The notes under the pieces were generated by a model. It made no database searches. It was not told the origin of the DNA and saw nothing but the letters and a program-made list of their open reading frames with translations. 64,000 nt of DNA, taken from CAMDPA01 sp963825625 (lineage in GTDB: Bacteria > Pseudomonadota > Alphaproteobacteria > Rhizobiales > Hyphomicrobiaceae). This document shows, piece by piece, positions 1 through 9,100 of this stretch (position 1 is its first letter; the number at the start of each line of letters is the position of its first letter). Both the position numbers and the translations under genes were made by a program. Location: contig CAWGUF010000004.1 of assembly GCA_963825625.1 (NCBI GenBank), positions 1 to 64,000 of the forward strand. Reading direction: 5' to 3'.

Positions 1-226
1 AGGCCATCTGTCAGTCGGCGGCTGATTTGGATCGAGTTGACCTATGTCGGCGAGCCAATCCAGAGCATAGCCATACGCTATCCTTACCCATTCAAGAAGT
101 CTTCGGCCGCCAACTGGCTGCGACACTGGTATCCTCGAACAGGTCGTCGCACTGCTGTGCTTTTTCCCACGTTGTCCGATCGAAATCGGGCCAAGCGGAG
201 ACCGGCAGACAGAGCGTCTTTGCCAT
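1..226 (-). pseudogene. Second tyrosine recombinase, N-terminal part, frameshifted and cut by the window edge
   Basis: An ATG at 226 follows the stop of the upstream integrase by only a few bases, so the two are translationally coupled. The first 44 residues (starting MAKTLCLPVSAW, with DDLFED and ASWRPKT) look like the N-terminus of integrases that sit downstream of another integrase in Rhizobiales islands. That frame stops at 92. The next frame continues with YGYALDWLADIG and PPTDRW to the window edge. Removing one T from the run near 95-99 joins the two frames. The catalytic domain lies outside the window. The family assignment rests on remembered resemblance and context, because no active-site residue is visible. 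The frameshift may be a sequencing error. Confidence 0.6.
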
Positions 227-230
227 GGCG

Positions 231-1955
231 TCATCCCCTCCGCCGCTTGGGTGCTGCCAATCGACTGCGACGCTGCTCAATGAGAGAATCAAAATGCTGA
301 ACCGCATCGGCGGCCTCCATCCCAGCGTAGAAGCGGATCGTCGTCTGGATCGATTTGTGACCAAGCAGTTGCCGTACGACCTCGTAAGCGCCCGGGTAGG
401 CTTTCAAGTAAAGGTATCCCGCCAGATGCCGGAACTGATGAGCGGAGAGCCGCACACCAATTTCGTCCTTGACCATGGTCGCGATCTGCTCGCTCAGGAT
501 GTGGTTCCACTTCGGCTTGTCGCCGTAGCCCGGGAATAGGTAAGCGGATGGCACGCGCTCCAAGGCGGGGCGGACTTGAGCCAAATACCGATCCAACAGG
601 TCAATCGTTGAGGGCGGAAGCGCGAATTCGAGGTCAACGTCGTTCTTCACTTCCGAGCTGGAGAAGTGGAGGTGAACGCGACGTTGCCGACCATTGCTGA
701 GGTCGATGATGTTCTCACCTAGGCGAATCGCCGCCAGATTGCCGATTCGGACCGGCGCGACCGTCAGGAACTCGATTGCCAAGGCCACCTGCAGGTCAAC
801 GGCCGCACTGATTTTCAGGTCGGAACCTGGCCGGTGCCGCGACCAGATTCGAGCAGGCACGGACAAGAACTGATCGACCAGCTCCGGGTCATTGAAGTGT
901 CGCAGCGTGGAGCGGTTCTTGTCGGTCATGCCCTGGATGCCAGGGTCACGCTTCTTGCGGATTTCCTTCAGCTCGATCAGCACCTCCTCGGACACGCCGA
1001 CCCAGTATTGCGCCACAACGCACAGCGCATTGGCGAAGTTGCGCAAATGCGTCGTCTTTCTGCCGCCGATGCGCTTGTGGATCCAGCGCAAAGCGACCTT
1101 CACGTTGTCCGGATCAACCAGGACCCCAATAGAATCGATCTGCGTCGGGTCGTACCCGCTGTGCACAAGGGCAGACGCCAGAGCGCGTAGCATCTGCGCG
1201 CGCCGTTGAGCCGTGCTGCGCTTTATTGGTTTCGGCGTGTTGGGATCGAACAGGTCGGGTTCAACAGCAGCCGCAACCATGGCATCGACGTCGTCCCGGA
1301 ATGAAGCTGGAAATGCATCCCAGGGCAAAGAATAGTCCTTGCGCCGGGTTGCGAACTGCGCGCGGAACGCAGGCCAGGCGTGGTGAACTTGCGCTGCGCC
1401 GTTCCAAGCTCTGACCGCCTTCAGAAAGCCTTCGCGCGGTCTCATCCTGCTACTGCGCTCTGTCAGTTCAAACTCGAAAACGTCGAAGGTTTCCTGGTCG
1501 ACCGCCTTGGGCTCAATACCCAGACCGGAACAGAACCTCGCGAACGGCTGAAGAGCAATCCGGAAGGGCTTTTCCGGCAAGGGCGCCATCAACGCCTCCC
1601 AAGCCGGAGAAATCGGAGCCCTGGACCGGCCTGGCCGCCGCTGCACCTCCGCGACATCAAGTGACCGAAGCACGAGGCTTCTGACGTTGGCCCAGCGTCC
1701 CGGCGACAGTCCATAGCGAGCTGGTGCGACCTGCCCCAAAGCGCGACGCACGCTCTTCAAATCGCAGGGCAACGCAGACGGCGGTCGGCTCGCCAATTTA
1801 CCAAGCGTCCGGATCGCAGAAGCCATATCCTGGCGAGCCCGCTGTTTGATCTCGGGCTTGGCCAGAACGATGTGGAGGACATCATCAAGCGTTTGCGGAA
1901 TGCGCGGATCGAAAGCGCCCTCGATTGCCGCTCGTGAACCCATTCGGTATGACAT
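231..1955 (-). CDS. Tyrosine site-specific recombinase (integrase), large
   Basis: A 574-residue phage-integrase-family recombinase that cuts and rejoins DNA through a tyrosine. The catalytic domain is in the C-terminal third: the first Arg in PVRIGNLAAI, the Lys region SSSEVKNDVD, the box HQFRHLAG (HxxR), LLGHKS, and the nucleophile Tyr in RFYAGM. The N-terminal ~350 residues are unusually long and presumably bind arm and core sites. The ATG at 1955 has AGGG five bases upstream. It is the first gene of a two-recombinase operon and sits on the island side of tRNA-Arg. I infer that it takes part in excision or integration of the element; its exact att site is not visible. Confidence 0.9.
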   Translation of the reverse strand: MSYRMGSRAAIEGAFDPRIPQTLDDVLHIVLAKPEIKQRARQDMASAIRTLGKLASRPPSALPCDLKSVRRALGQVAPARYGLSPGRWANVRSLVLRSLDVAEVQRRPGRSRAPISPAWEALMAPLPEKPFRIALQPFARFCSGLGIEPKAVDQETFDVFEFELTERSSRMRPREGFLKAVRAWNGAAQVHHAWPAFRAQFATRRKDYSLPWDAFPASFRDDVDAMVAAAVEPDLFDPNTPKPIKRSTAQRRAQMLRALASALVHSGYDPTQIDSIGVLVDPDNVKVALRWIHKRIGGRKTTHLRNFANALCVVAQYWVGVSEEVLIELKEIRKKRDPGIQGMTDKNRSTLRHFNDPELVDQFLSVPARIWSRHRPGSDLKISAAVDLQVALAIEFLTVAPVRIGNLAAIRLGENIIDLSNGRQRRVHLHFSSSEVKNDVDLEFALPPSTIDLLDRYLAQVRPALERVPSAYLFPGYGDKPKWNHILSEQIATMVKDEIGVRLSAHQFRHLAGYLYLKAYPGAYEVVRQLLGHKSIQTTIRFYAGMEAADAVQHFDSLIEQRRSRLAAPKRRRG

Positions 1956-2103
1956 GTTATCCCTCGTTGTGACATCAGATGATATAGGGTGAATTTCGTT
2001 AATTCAATAGCGTTGAATTGTGCATCAATAACACGCTACTGAAATAACGAAGCTTTCCTTCACTCATGAAATTCAAGGACTTTTTGAGATACACGGTGAC
2101 ACC
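1956..2103. promoter_or_regulatory. AT-rich control region before the integrase operon, with an inverted repeat
   Basis: This short stretch is much richer in A+T than the surroundings and precedes the integrase start. It contains a perfect inverted repeat: AATTCAA at 2001-2007 and TTGAATT at 2013-2019, separated by TAGCG. The repeat could be an operator for the nearby excisionase-like protein or a recombinase core site. Which one it is cannot be told from the sequence. Confidence 0.35.
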
Positions 2104-2436
2104 TCAATTTCCTTTAATGAAGGCCTCCAGAGCGACCTGAGAGATGCGAACACACCCTTCAAATCTTATCGCTCCAAGGCGACCACTTTCGATGTATCTG
2201 TATACGGTTTTATTGCAGACTTTGAGATGACGTGCTGCCTGCGTCACGGTGAATAGGCGGTCGAGTGGGGGCGGGCCGGATCGATGGCCTGTGCGCTTAT
2301 TGGCCCGCTGTTCAAGGTTTGTGTGCTTGCTACGACTTCCTCCGAGGCTTGCCCCCGGGGGCTGTGGGGCGGCAACTCGCTCCGGCGATGCAGCCGTACG
2401 CTTCTGTTTGAGATTCGCCTTGGGTGTTCGCTTCAT
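2104..2436 (-). CDS. Excisionase-like helix-turn-helix DNA-binding protein
   Basis: A 110-residue protein with a basic, Pro/Lys-rich N-terminus and a C-terminal MerR/excisionase-type HTH of about 50 residues (FTVTQAARHLKV, KTVYRYIESGRLGAIRF, ISQVALEAFI). Proteins of this type (helix_turn_helix_17) act as recombination directionality factors or local repressors. I chose the ATG at 2436 because GGAGA lies six bases upstream. A TTG at 2505 and an ATG at 2457 are in frame but have no ribosome site. It is encoded just upstream of the integrase on the same strand, which fits control of excision. The function is inferred from fold and context. Confidence 0.75.
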   Translation of the reverse strand: MKRTPKANLKQKRTAASPERVAAPQPPGASLGGSRSKHTNLEQRANKRTGHRSGPPPLDRLFTVTQAARHLKVCNKTVYRYIESGRLGAIRFEGCVRISQVALEAFIKGN

Positions 2437-2468
2437 CGATTGTCTCCGAAACGCCATTGGTTGGATCT

Positions 2469-2486
2469 CTAGATTAGCCGATCTAG
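2469..2486. promoter_or_regulatory. Candidate operator: inverted repeat upstream of the HTH gene
   Basis: Arms CTAGAT (2469-2474) and ATCTAG (2481-2486) are separated by six bases, just upstream of the ATG at 2436. The position suits self-regulation by the HTH protein. No binding data are possible from sequence alone. Confidence 0.3.
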
Positions 2487-2765
2487 CGAAGCGCAAAAAC
2501 GACAATAAAATCGCGATATTTTATTTTCTGACGAATTTTAGTAGCGCATATCACAGGCGATGTGCAGCTTCGCGAGGTCGATTCTGAGCAAGATTTTCGA
2601 GACTGCGGCCCATCATTCAAATGTCAGCAAAATATCGTTCGGTGAAAATAAATGATGGAATATTCATTTCGACGCATTTGTTTTCTGATTTTTCGACCGG
2701 CAATTTTGGGTACGATATGACCGACGCACCATGGTGAATATCAAAGAGGCTGATAGCCAAGCCGA

Positions 2766-2999
2766 ATGCGGGACCATATTGCGAGATCAAAAAGGAGACG
2801 CGGCAAAGCCTCACCATTGTCGGTAACTGACGACCTCCCGGTGCGGATTCCGACCTTCAGCGCGGAAGTCGACGTTATAGAGATCTTCCTGAGTGACCTT
2901 ATCGACCGGGCCCTGTCTCCCGATCCCTCCAACGACGCATTGGCTACCGATCCACAGGACAAGCAGCGGCAGTTGCCGGCACCGGACGATCTGGCATGA
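2766..2999 (+). CDS. Small hypothetical protein upstream of the serine recombinase
   Basis: A 77-residue ORF starting MRDHIARSKRRRGKA, with a basic N-terminus and an acidic C-terminal half (EVDVIEIFLSDLIDRAL). It ends 21 bases before the recombinase start, so the two probably share a transcript. The sequence before it (about 2437-2765) is AT-rich and otherwise empty. I do not recognise a family. A small gene directly before a resolvase-family recombinase could be a cofactor or directionality factor, but this is only positional inference. Confidence 0.45.
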   Translation: MRDHIARSKRRRGKASPLSVTDDLPVRIPTFSAEVDVIEIFLSDLIDRALSPDPSNDALATDPQDKQRQLPAPDDLA

Positions 3000-3341
3000 T
3001 GGAGTGGATCTTGGTTAAGCGTGGCGGTCCGCGCGCGTAACGGTGGTTGGGAGGAGCCCTTGGCTCGGCAATCTTCGCAAGGCTTGCGTATCGCGCTCTA
3101 TCTTAGGGTATCGACTGGACGGCAGGCAGAGACGGACCTATCAATCCCCGACCAGCGACGTCAGATTGAAACTTGGGCCGCGACGCGAGGACATGCAATC
3201 GTCGGCGTCTATGTTGAAGCGGGTGCTTCCGCGACCGATGATAAGCGCCCTTCGTTTCAACAGATGATCGACTTTGCGTGCGGCGACGACGATGCGGTTG
3301 ATGCGATTGTCGTTCACTCATTCTCGCGTTTCTTTCGCGAC

Positions 3342-4387
3342 GGCTCTGTTCGGCATCAGTGTAGGGTCTCTGGATGATCGAGTGCCTGGGTGAGACAGTG
3401 GCGCGGGGTGAGGCGGTCGCCGTCGCGCTCGATCATGCGCCGCCATCCGAGGTAGCTCGGGAGATGATGTGACGCGACGCCCTTGAACCTTGCGCGCCAG
3501 AGATCGAAGCGGCTGACGTAGGCGTTGACGTTCTGGATGTGGTAGCAGCCGATCGCGCGCTCGCCGTGGGCAACGACCATGGCCATCTGCGTGATACCGG
3601 TCTCGGCGGAAAAGGTTTCGTAGGCACGATTGCCGTCGGTGACGAGCACCGCGTCCTTGGCGACGATCGGCTTCAGATGCGCGCCGATGCTCGCCGCCGA
3701 AAGGTCGAGGAGCATCTGGTCGGAGGTCGCGCCGTGGCGGTCGCGCACGATCAGGATGGCATCGTGCTCGTCGGTCGAAAGCCCCGGCTTCTTGGCCTTT
3801 CCACCGCGTTTGCGGGGAGCGCGGCCGACGATGCGACGCGAACCCTTGGCCGACTTCAGGATGAAGGTCTCGTCTGCTTCGACGATGCCCGCGACTGCGC
3901 TCGCCTTCTTCGACTGCGCTGACGCGAGAAAGCGGTGCCGCCAGCGGAACGATGTCTCGAGATGGATGTCGTTCTGTGCTGCCGCTTTCCGGAGGCTCAC
4001 GCCATCGACCAGCGATCGAGCATAGCCGAGCCACTTCTCACGCAGGCGTAGACCGCTGAGCGGCGTGCCGGTCAGCGCATTGAACGTGCGGTCGCAGGCC
4101 TTGCACATGTAGCGCTTGAGCCCCGATGCCTGGCCCCAGGGCCGGAACTCGCAACTGCCACAGTGACCACAGGCGGGCGCTGCCGCGAACCGCGTCTCGA
4201 TCAAGGCGACCACTTCTGCACTCGAACCCTTTGCCGACAGCGCCTCGACAAGCGCCTCACGTTGAACCTGGGTGAGATCACCCAACTGCTCGACAAGAGC
4301 CCGGAAATCCTGCGCTTTCATGACGTCCCCGCTGGCCGCGAATCACACCGCCATCACGGTCGCACTACATCGTGGCCGAACAGAGCC
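3342..4387 (-). mobile_element. IS1595-family insertion sequence, complete, 1,046 bp
   Basis: The terminal inverted repeats share GGCTCTGTTCGGC at the left end and its complement at the right end, with weaker similarity further in (TGTAG). The 8-bp target duplication TTCGCGAC is present at 3334-3341 and 4388-4395. The element carries one transposase gene. Eight-base duplications are characteristic of the IS1595 family. Intact ends and an intact transposase suggest a recent insertion. Confidence 0.93.
3356..4321 (-). CDS. IS1595-family transposase (ISXO2-like DDE domain)
   Basis: A 321-residue transposase. The N-terminal zinc ribbon is CGHCGSC with a second pair, CKAC. It is followed by an HTH-like segment and the ISXO2-like catalytic domain: Asp in VEADETF, Asp in LVTDGNRAY, and the family box HIQNVNAYVSRFDLW with ASHHLPSYLGWRR near the end. 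The gene is uninterrupted and fills the element from about 66 bp inside one terminus to 14 bp inside the other. It mobilises the IS that splits the serine recombinase. Confidence 0.93.
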   Translation of the reverse strand: MKAQDFRALVEQLGDLTQVQREALVEALSAKGSSAEVVALIETRFAAAPACGHCGSCEFRPWGQASGLKRYMCKACDRTFNALTGTPLSGLRLREKWLGYARSLVDGVSLRKAAAQNDIHLETSFRWRHRFLASAQSKKASAVAGIVEADETFILKSAKGSRRIVGRAPRKRGGKAKKPGLSTDEHDAILIVRDRHGATSDQMLLDLSAASIGAHLKPIVAKDAVLVTDGNRAYETFSAETGITQMAMVVAHGERAIGCYHIQNVNAYVSRFDLWRARFKGVASHHLPSYLGWRRMIERDGDRLTPRHCLTQALDHPETLH

Positions 4388-5724
4388 TTCGCGACAGCTT
4401 CGCCTTCGAGTTCTACGTGCGCAAGCTGGCCAAGCACGGTGTCAAGCTGCTGTCGATCACGCAGGAGGTCGGCGAGAACGATCCGGCGCAACTCATGATG
4501 CGCAAGGTGATTGCGCTCTTCGACGAGTACCAAAGCCAAGAGAATGCCAAGCATGTGCTCCGTGCGATGCGGGAGAATGCCCGACAGGGGTTTTGGAACG
4601 GAGCCCGGCCGCCCTACGGATACACGACGGTCTCCGGTGAACAGCGTGGCGCACGTCTGAAGAAGCGTCTGACGGTGGATCTCGTAGAGGCTGAGGTCGT
4701 GCGACTGGTATTCCGGCTGTTCCAGGATGGCCATCAGGGCTCTGGCCCGATGGGCGTGAAGGCTATCGCTTCATGGCTGAATGCCAGCGGATACAGGACC
4801 CGGTCTGGCGCAAAGTGGGGCATCGGCCCGATCCACACCTTGCTCACCAACACGGCTTATGCCGGTCAGGGCAGGTTCAACCGCACGAATTCCCGTACCC
4901 GGACACGAAAGCCCGACGCCGAGGTCGTCGCCTTTGAGACGCCGATCATCATTGATCCACCCGTGTTCGAACAGGTCCAGGCCCGGCTCAAGGAACGCAA
5001 CCCGCGCGTCACGCCGCCACGGGTCGTGTCGGGTCCGATTCTGCTCACCGGGCTGGCCTTTTGCGCTTCCTGTAACGGGGCAATGACCCTCAGGACGGGA
5101 ACCTCCCGCAACGGCAAGGTTCATCGGTACTACGCTTGCTCCACCTGCGCCCGTTCCGGCAAGACCGCTTGTGCGGGCCGCTCTATCCGAATGGACAGGC
5201 TCGACCACCTCGTCACAGAGCAACTGATCGACCGCCTTCTGGAGCCTGATCGACTGAAGACAATCCTCCGAACCCTAGCTACACGCCGAGCCGAGCAGGC
5301 GGTAGGTGTCGATGAACGCATCGCAGCGCTGGAGGCCCAGGTCGAGGAGGCAGAGACCCGGCTGCGCCGGCTATACGGGCTCGTCGAAGACGGCCTCGCA
5401 GACGTGGACGACATACTCAAGAATCGCATCACAGCCCTCAAGACAGAGCGTGATACGGCTCTTGTCGCTGCCGAACGTGCCAGGGCCACGAACCGGCCGC
5501 AGATCGCCATCGCACCGGCCAAGATCGAGGCCTTCGGCAAAATCATGCGCGAGCGCCTTACGACCGGCAACATTCCGTTCCGCAAAGCCTATCTGGGATC
5601 CATCATCGACAGGGTTGAGGTCGATGACGCCGTCATTCGGATTATGGGCAGGAAGGACGTCTTGGAAGCCGCGATCTCTGGTGACGGCTCATCCGGCACC
5701 GCGGTTCGCAGTTTTGTTCGCAGA

Positions 5725-5801
5725 TGGCGCACCCGGCAGGATTCGAACCTGCGACCTTCGCCTTCGGAGGGCGACACTCTATCCAGCTGAGCTACGGGTG
5801 C
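5725..5801 (-). tRNA. tRNA-Arg (anticodon CCG)
   Basis: A 77-base tRNA with encoded CCA. The acceptor stem is GCACCCG/CGGGTGC, the T-loop is TTCGAAT, and the anticodon loop CTCCGAA gives CCG, which reads the Arg codon CGG. The tRNA 3' end points toward the recombinase-bearing side (lower coordinates). The reading frame of the serine recombinase ends inside the tRNA on the opposite strand. Both facts fit use of this tRNA as the integration site of the left-hand element. Confidence 0.95.
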
Positions 5802-6111
5802 TGTCGGCGTCTTGATAGCCGATCTCGCCGTGGTCCGCAAACCATCTTGCACCGGCCGTCCTGCGCCGGGGGCAAGCGGTGGCCAGGCTGAGGCCAGGCA
5901 GGGCTGCGGGACCACAACCTGCGGCTTGGCCGGACGGCGACGCACGGACCGCTGGCGATCTTCGACACCTTGTCCCAAAGTCAGGCTTGGGTGTTGCCGC
6001 AGTTCCGTTCACAATGGAAAGCCTTTCGGCCAACCGTGCCCGATTTACCGGCACGAAGGGGCAGGGTAAGCCGGGCCAGCCAGGAACGCACGCATCGCGA
6101 GGCGCAGGGGA
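5802..6111. other. Intergenic region upstream of the hybrid kinase
   Basis: About 310 bp between tRNA-Arg and the kinase start. No convincing ORF on either strand. It must hold the promoter of the tRNA (leftward) and of the kinase (rightward). I could not pick out reliable -35/-10 pairs. Confidence 0.5.
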
Positions 6112-9100
6112 ATGTTCGCAGGCTGGGCCATTGTCGCACTTGCGGTCGGCTACGTCGGCGTGCTGTTTCTGATCGCCTCGATCGGGGATTCGGCGCGGCT
6201 GAAAGAGCGGGAGACGCGGCCGCTCATCTACTCGCTGTCGCTGGCCGTCTATTGCACATCGTGGACGTTCTTCGGCAGCGTCGGGCTCGCGGCCGAGACC
6301 GGCTACAGCTTCATTCCCGTCTATATCGGGCCGATCCTCGTATTCCTGTTCGGCTGGCCGCTCATCATCCGCATCGTGCGGCTCGCCAAGAGCCAGAACA
6401 TCACCTCGGTCGCGGATTTCCTGGCCGCGCGCTACGGCAAGAGCCCGGCGGTTGCGGCGATCGTCACGGTGGTCGCCGTGGTCGGAACGCTGCCCTACAT
6501 CGCGCTGCAGCTGAAGGCCGTCGTGATCTCGACGGAGACGCTGCTGGGCGGCAGCCCGCTGGTCCCGATCGTCCTGCCGCACGTCGGCCTGCTGGAGACC
6601 GCGCTGGTGGCCGCGCTCATGCTGGCGGTGTTCGCGATCCTGTTCGGGACCCGCCACATCGACGCCACCGAGCACCAGGACGGCCTCATGCTGGCTGTCG
6701 CGGCAGAATCCATCGTCAAGCTCGTCGCCTTCATCGCCGTCGGCGTGTTCGTGATATGGGCCGTGTTCGGCGGTGTCGGCGGATTCGCCACGGCCTTGAA
6801 ATCGAGCACCGTCCTGCAACAGAGCTTCGACAAGCCGTTTCACGGCGGCACCTGGCTGACCGTCACCTTTCTCAGCTTCGTTGCGATCCTGCTGCTGCCG
6901 CGCCAGTTCCACGTCACGGTGGTGGAAAACCACTCCGAGCGCGAGATCAGATGGGCTTCGCGGCTGTTCCCGGTATATCTCGTCGCCATCAATCTGTTCG
7001 TGGTGCCGATCGCGGCAGCCGGGCTGCTGATCCTGCCCACCGGCCTCGTCGAGCCAGACATGTTCGTGCTCGGACTGCCGATGGCAAAGGGATCGGACCT
7101 GGTCACGACATTCGCCTATCTCGGCGGTCTGTCGGCTGCGACGGCGATGGTCGTCGTGGAATCCGTCGCGCTCTCGATCATGATCTGCAATGGCCTCGTC
7201 GTGCCCATGATGCTGCGCCATCGCATCGGCGACCTCGACCGGCGCGAGGACATGGCCGCCATCCTGCTGGTGATCCGGCGCATCGCGATCGTCGCTGTCG
7301 TGCTGGGTGGCTATCTGGTGTATCGCGCGCTCGGCCAGTCGCAGGGCCTTGCTGCCATCGGCCTGGTTTCGTTCGCCGCGATCGCGCAACTCGCGCCGGC
7401 CTTCTTTGGCGGTCTGATCTGGCGGGGGGGCACGGCGCGCGGCGCCATCGCCGGAGTCGTGGCCGGCATCGCGGTGTGGGCCTACACGCTGCTCCTGCCG
7501 TGGATCGTCAAAGCCGGCCTGATGCCGGATGTGATCATGCGCGAAGGCCCGTTCGGCCTCGCGATACTGCGGCCGCAGGTGCTGTTCTACCTGTCATTCG
7601 ATCCCCTTACCCACGGCGTGCTGTGGAGCATGGCGGCCAACGTCATCGCCTACGTGGCCGTATCGTTGTGGCGGGCACCGGAGCCGATCGAGCGCCTGCA
7701 GGGGCATCTGTTCGTGCGCGGAGAGGTGGCGCGCGCGCAGCCGATGCCGACATTCCGGCTTTGGCGGACGTCGGTCACGGTCGCCGACCTGCAGGCGACA
7801 GTGACGCGCTATCTCGGCGGTGAGCGGGCGGAACGGTCGTTCCAGGAATACGCGGCAGGGCACGGGATCAAGCTCGACCCGCAGGCGGAAGCCGATATCC
7901 AGACCTTGCGTTTCACAGAGCATCTTCTGGCCAGTGCGATCGGCGCTGCCTCGTCGCGGCTGGTCATGTCCTTGCTGCTGCGGCGCGGCAACGTCTCGAG
8001 CCCATCGGCCTTGAAGCTGCTCGATGACGCGTCGGAGGCCCTGCAGTACAATCGTGACCTGCTGCAGTCCGCACTCGACCAGGTGCGCCACGGTCTCGGC
8101 GTGTTCGACAAGGATATGCAGCTCATATGCTGGAACAGACAATTCCGCGAGCTCTTGAACCTGTCGCCAGCGCTGGGTCATGTCGGCGCGCCATTGGCGA
8201 CCATCCTGCGCACTTGCGCGGAGCGCGGTGATTTCGGGGACGGGCCGGTGGATGAGCTGGTCGCGGACCGCATGTTGCGCCTGACCGTCACAAAGGAGAC
8301 GTTTCAGGAGCACGTCGACGGCGGCAATCGCATCCTGGAGATCAGGACAGCATCGATGCCTCAGTCACAAGGCGGTATCGTCTGCACGTTGTCCGATATC
8401 ACGGATCGCGTCAGGGCGGCGGAAGCGCTGGCGCGCGCGAACGAAACACTGGAGGGACGGGTGCGGGAGCGTACCGCGGAGCTCGAGCAAGCCAATCGCG
8501 CCCTCGCCTTGGCGAAGGCCAAAGCCGATGATGCCAATCTCGACAAGACACGCTTTCTGGCTGCCGCAAGCCACGACCTGATGCAGCCTCTCAATGCCGC
8601 CCGCCTCTATACCTCGAGCCTCGTTGAACGCAGCTTGCGCGACGCCGATCAGACCGTGGCGTACAACATCGATGCCTCGCTGGGCGCGGTGGAGGAGATC
8701 CTCTCGGCACTGATCGACATCTCGCGCATGGATGCCGGGCGCCTGGAACCGGAGATCACGGTCTTCTGCCTCTCCGAGCTGACCGAGAGCCTTGGCGTGG
8801 AATTCGGGCCGCTCGCCGATCAGAAAGGGCTCCGTCTACGGCTTGTGCACAGCACGCAATGGGTTCGAACCGATCGTCGATTGCTGAAGCGCGTGCTGCA
8901 AAACCTCGTCGCCAACGCCATCAAGTACACCGACCAAGGCACGGTATTGGTGGGGGCCCGGCTGCGCGGCGATATGATCCGGATCGAGGTCCACGATACC
9001 GGGCCGGGGATACCTGCGGACAAGCAGGCCCTGATCTTCAAGGAATTCCATCGGCTGGATCACACCCGGCATACCGCTCAGGGCCTGGGATTGGGGCTTT

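Larger units (their letters stand above)
3021..5790 (+). pseudogene. Large serine recombinase, interrupted by an IS1595-family element
   Basis: The N-terminal piece (GTG 3021 to 3341) is a resolvase domain with the catalytic serine in YLRVSTGRQ. The C-terminal piece resumes at 4396 and has the recombinase domain (GFWNGARPPYGY), a zinc ribbon (CASC, then paired Cys in YYACSTCARSGKTAC) and a coiled coil. Deleting the IS and one 8-bp target copy (1,054 bases) rejoins the frame exactly, giving RFFRDSFAFEFY across the junction, so the gene was intact before insertion. The last ~22 codons run antisense through tRNA-Arg and stop inside it. That tail (DSNLRPSPSEGD) is read-through of tRNA DNA, not native protein. 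The recombinase is presumably inactive now. Confidence 0.88.

Noticed and set aside
5730..5790. C-terminal peptide of the serine recombinase as a real protein domain
   Set aside because: These codons are the antisense of tRNA-Arg. The peptide is the familiar read-through of a tRNA gene.
5779..7389. A 536-residue ORF opposite the hybrid kinase
   Set aside because: Asp/Arg/Gln-rich shadow of the membrane domain; no ribosome site or homology.
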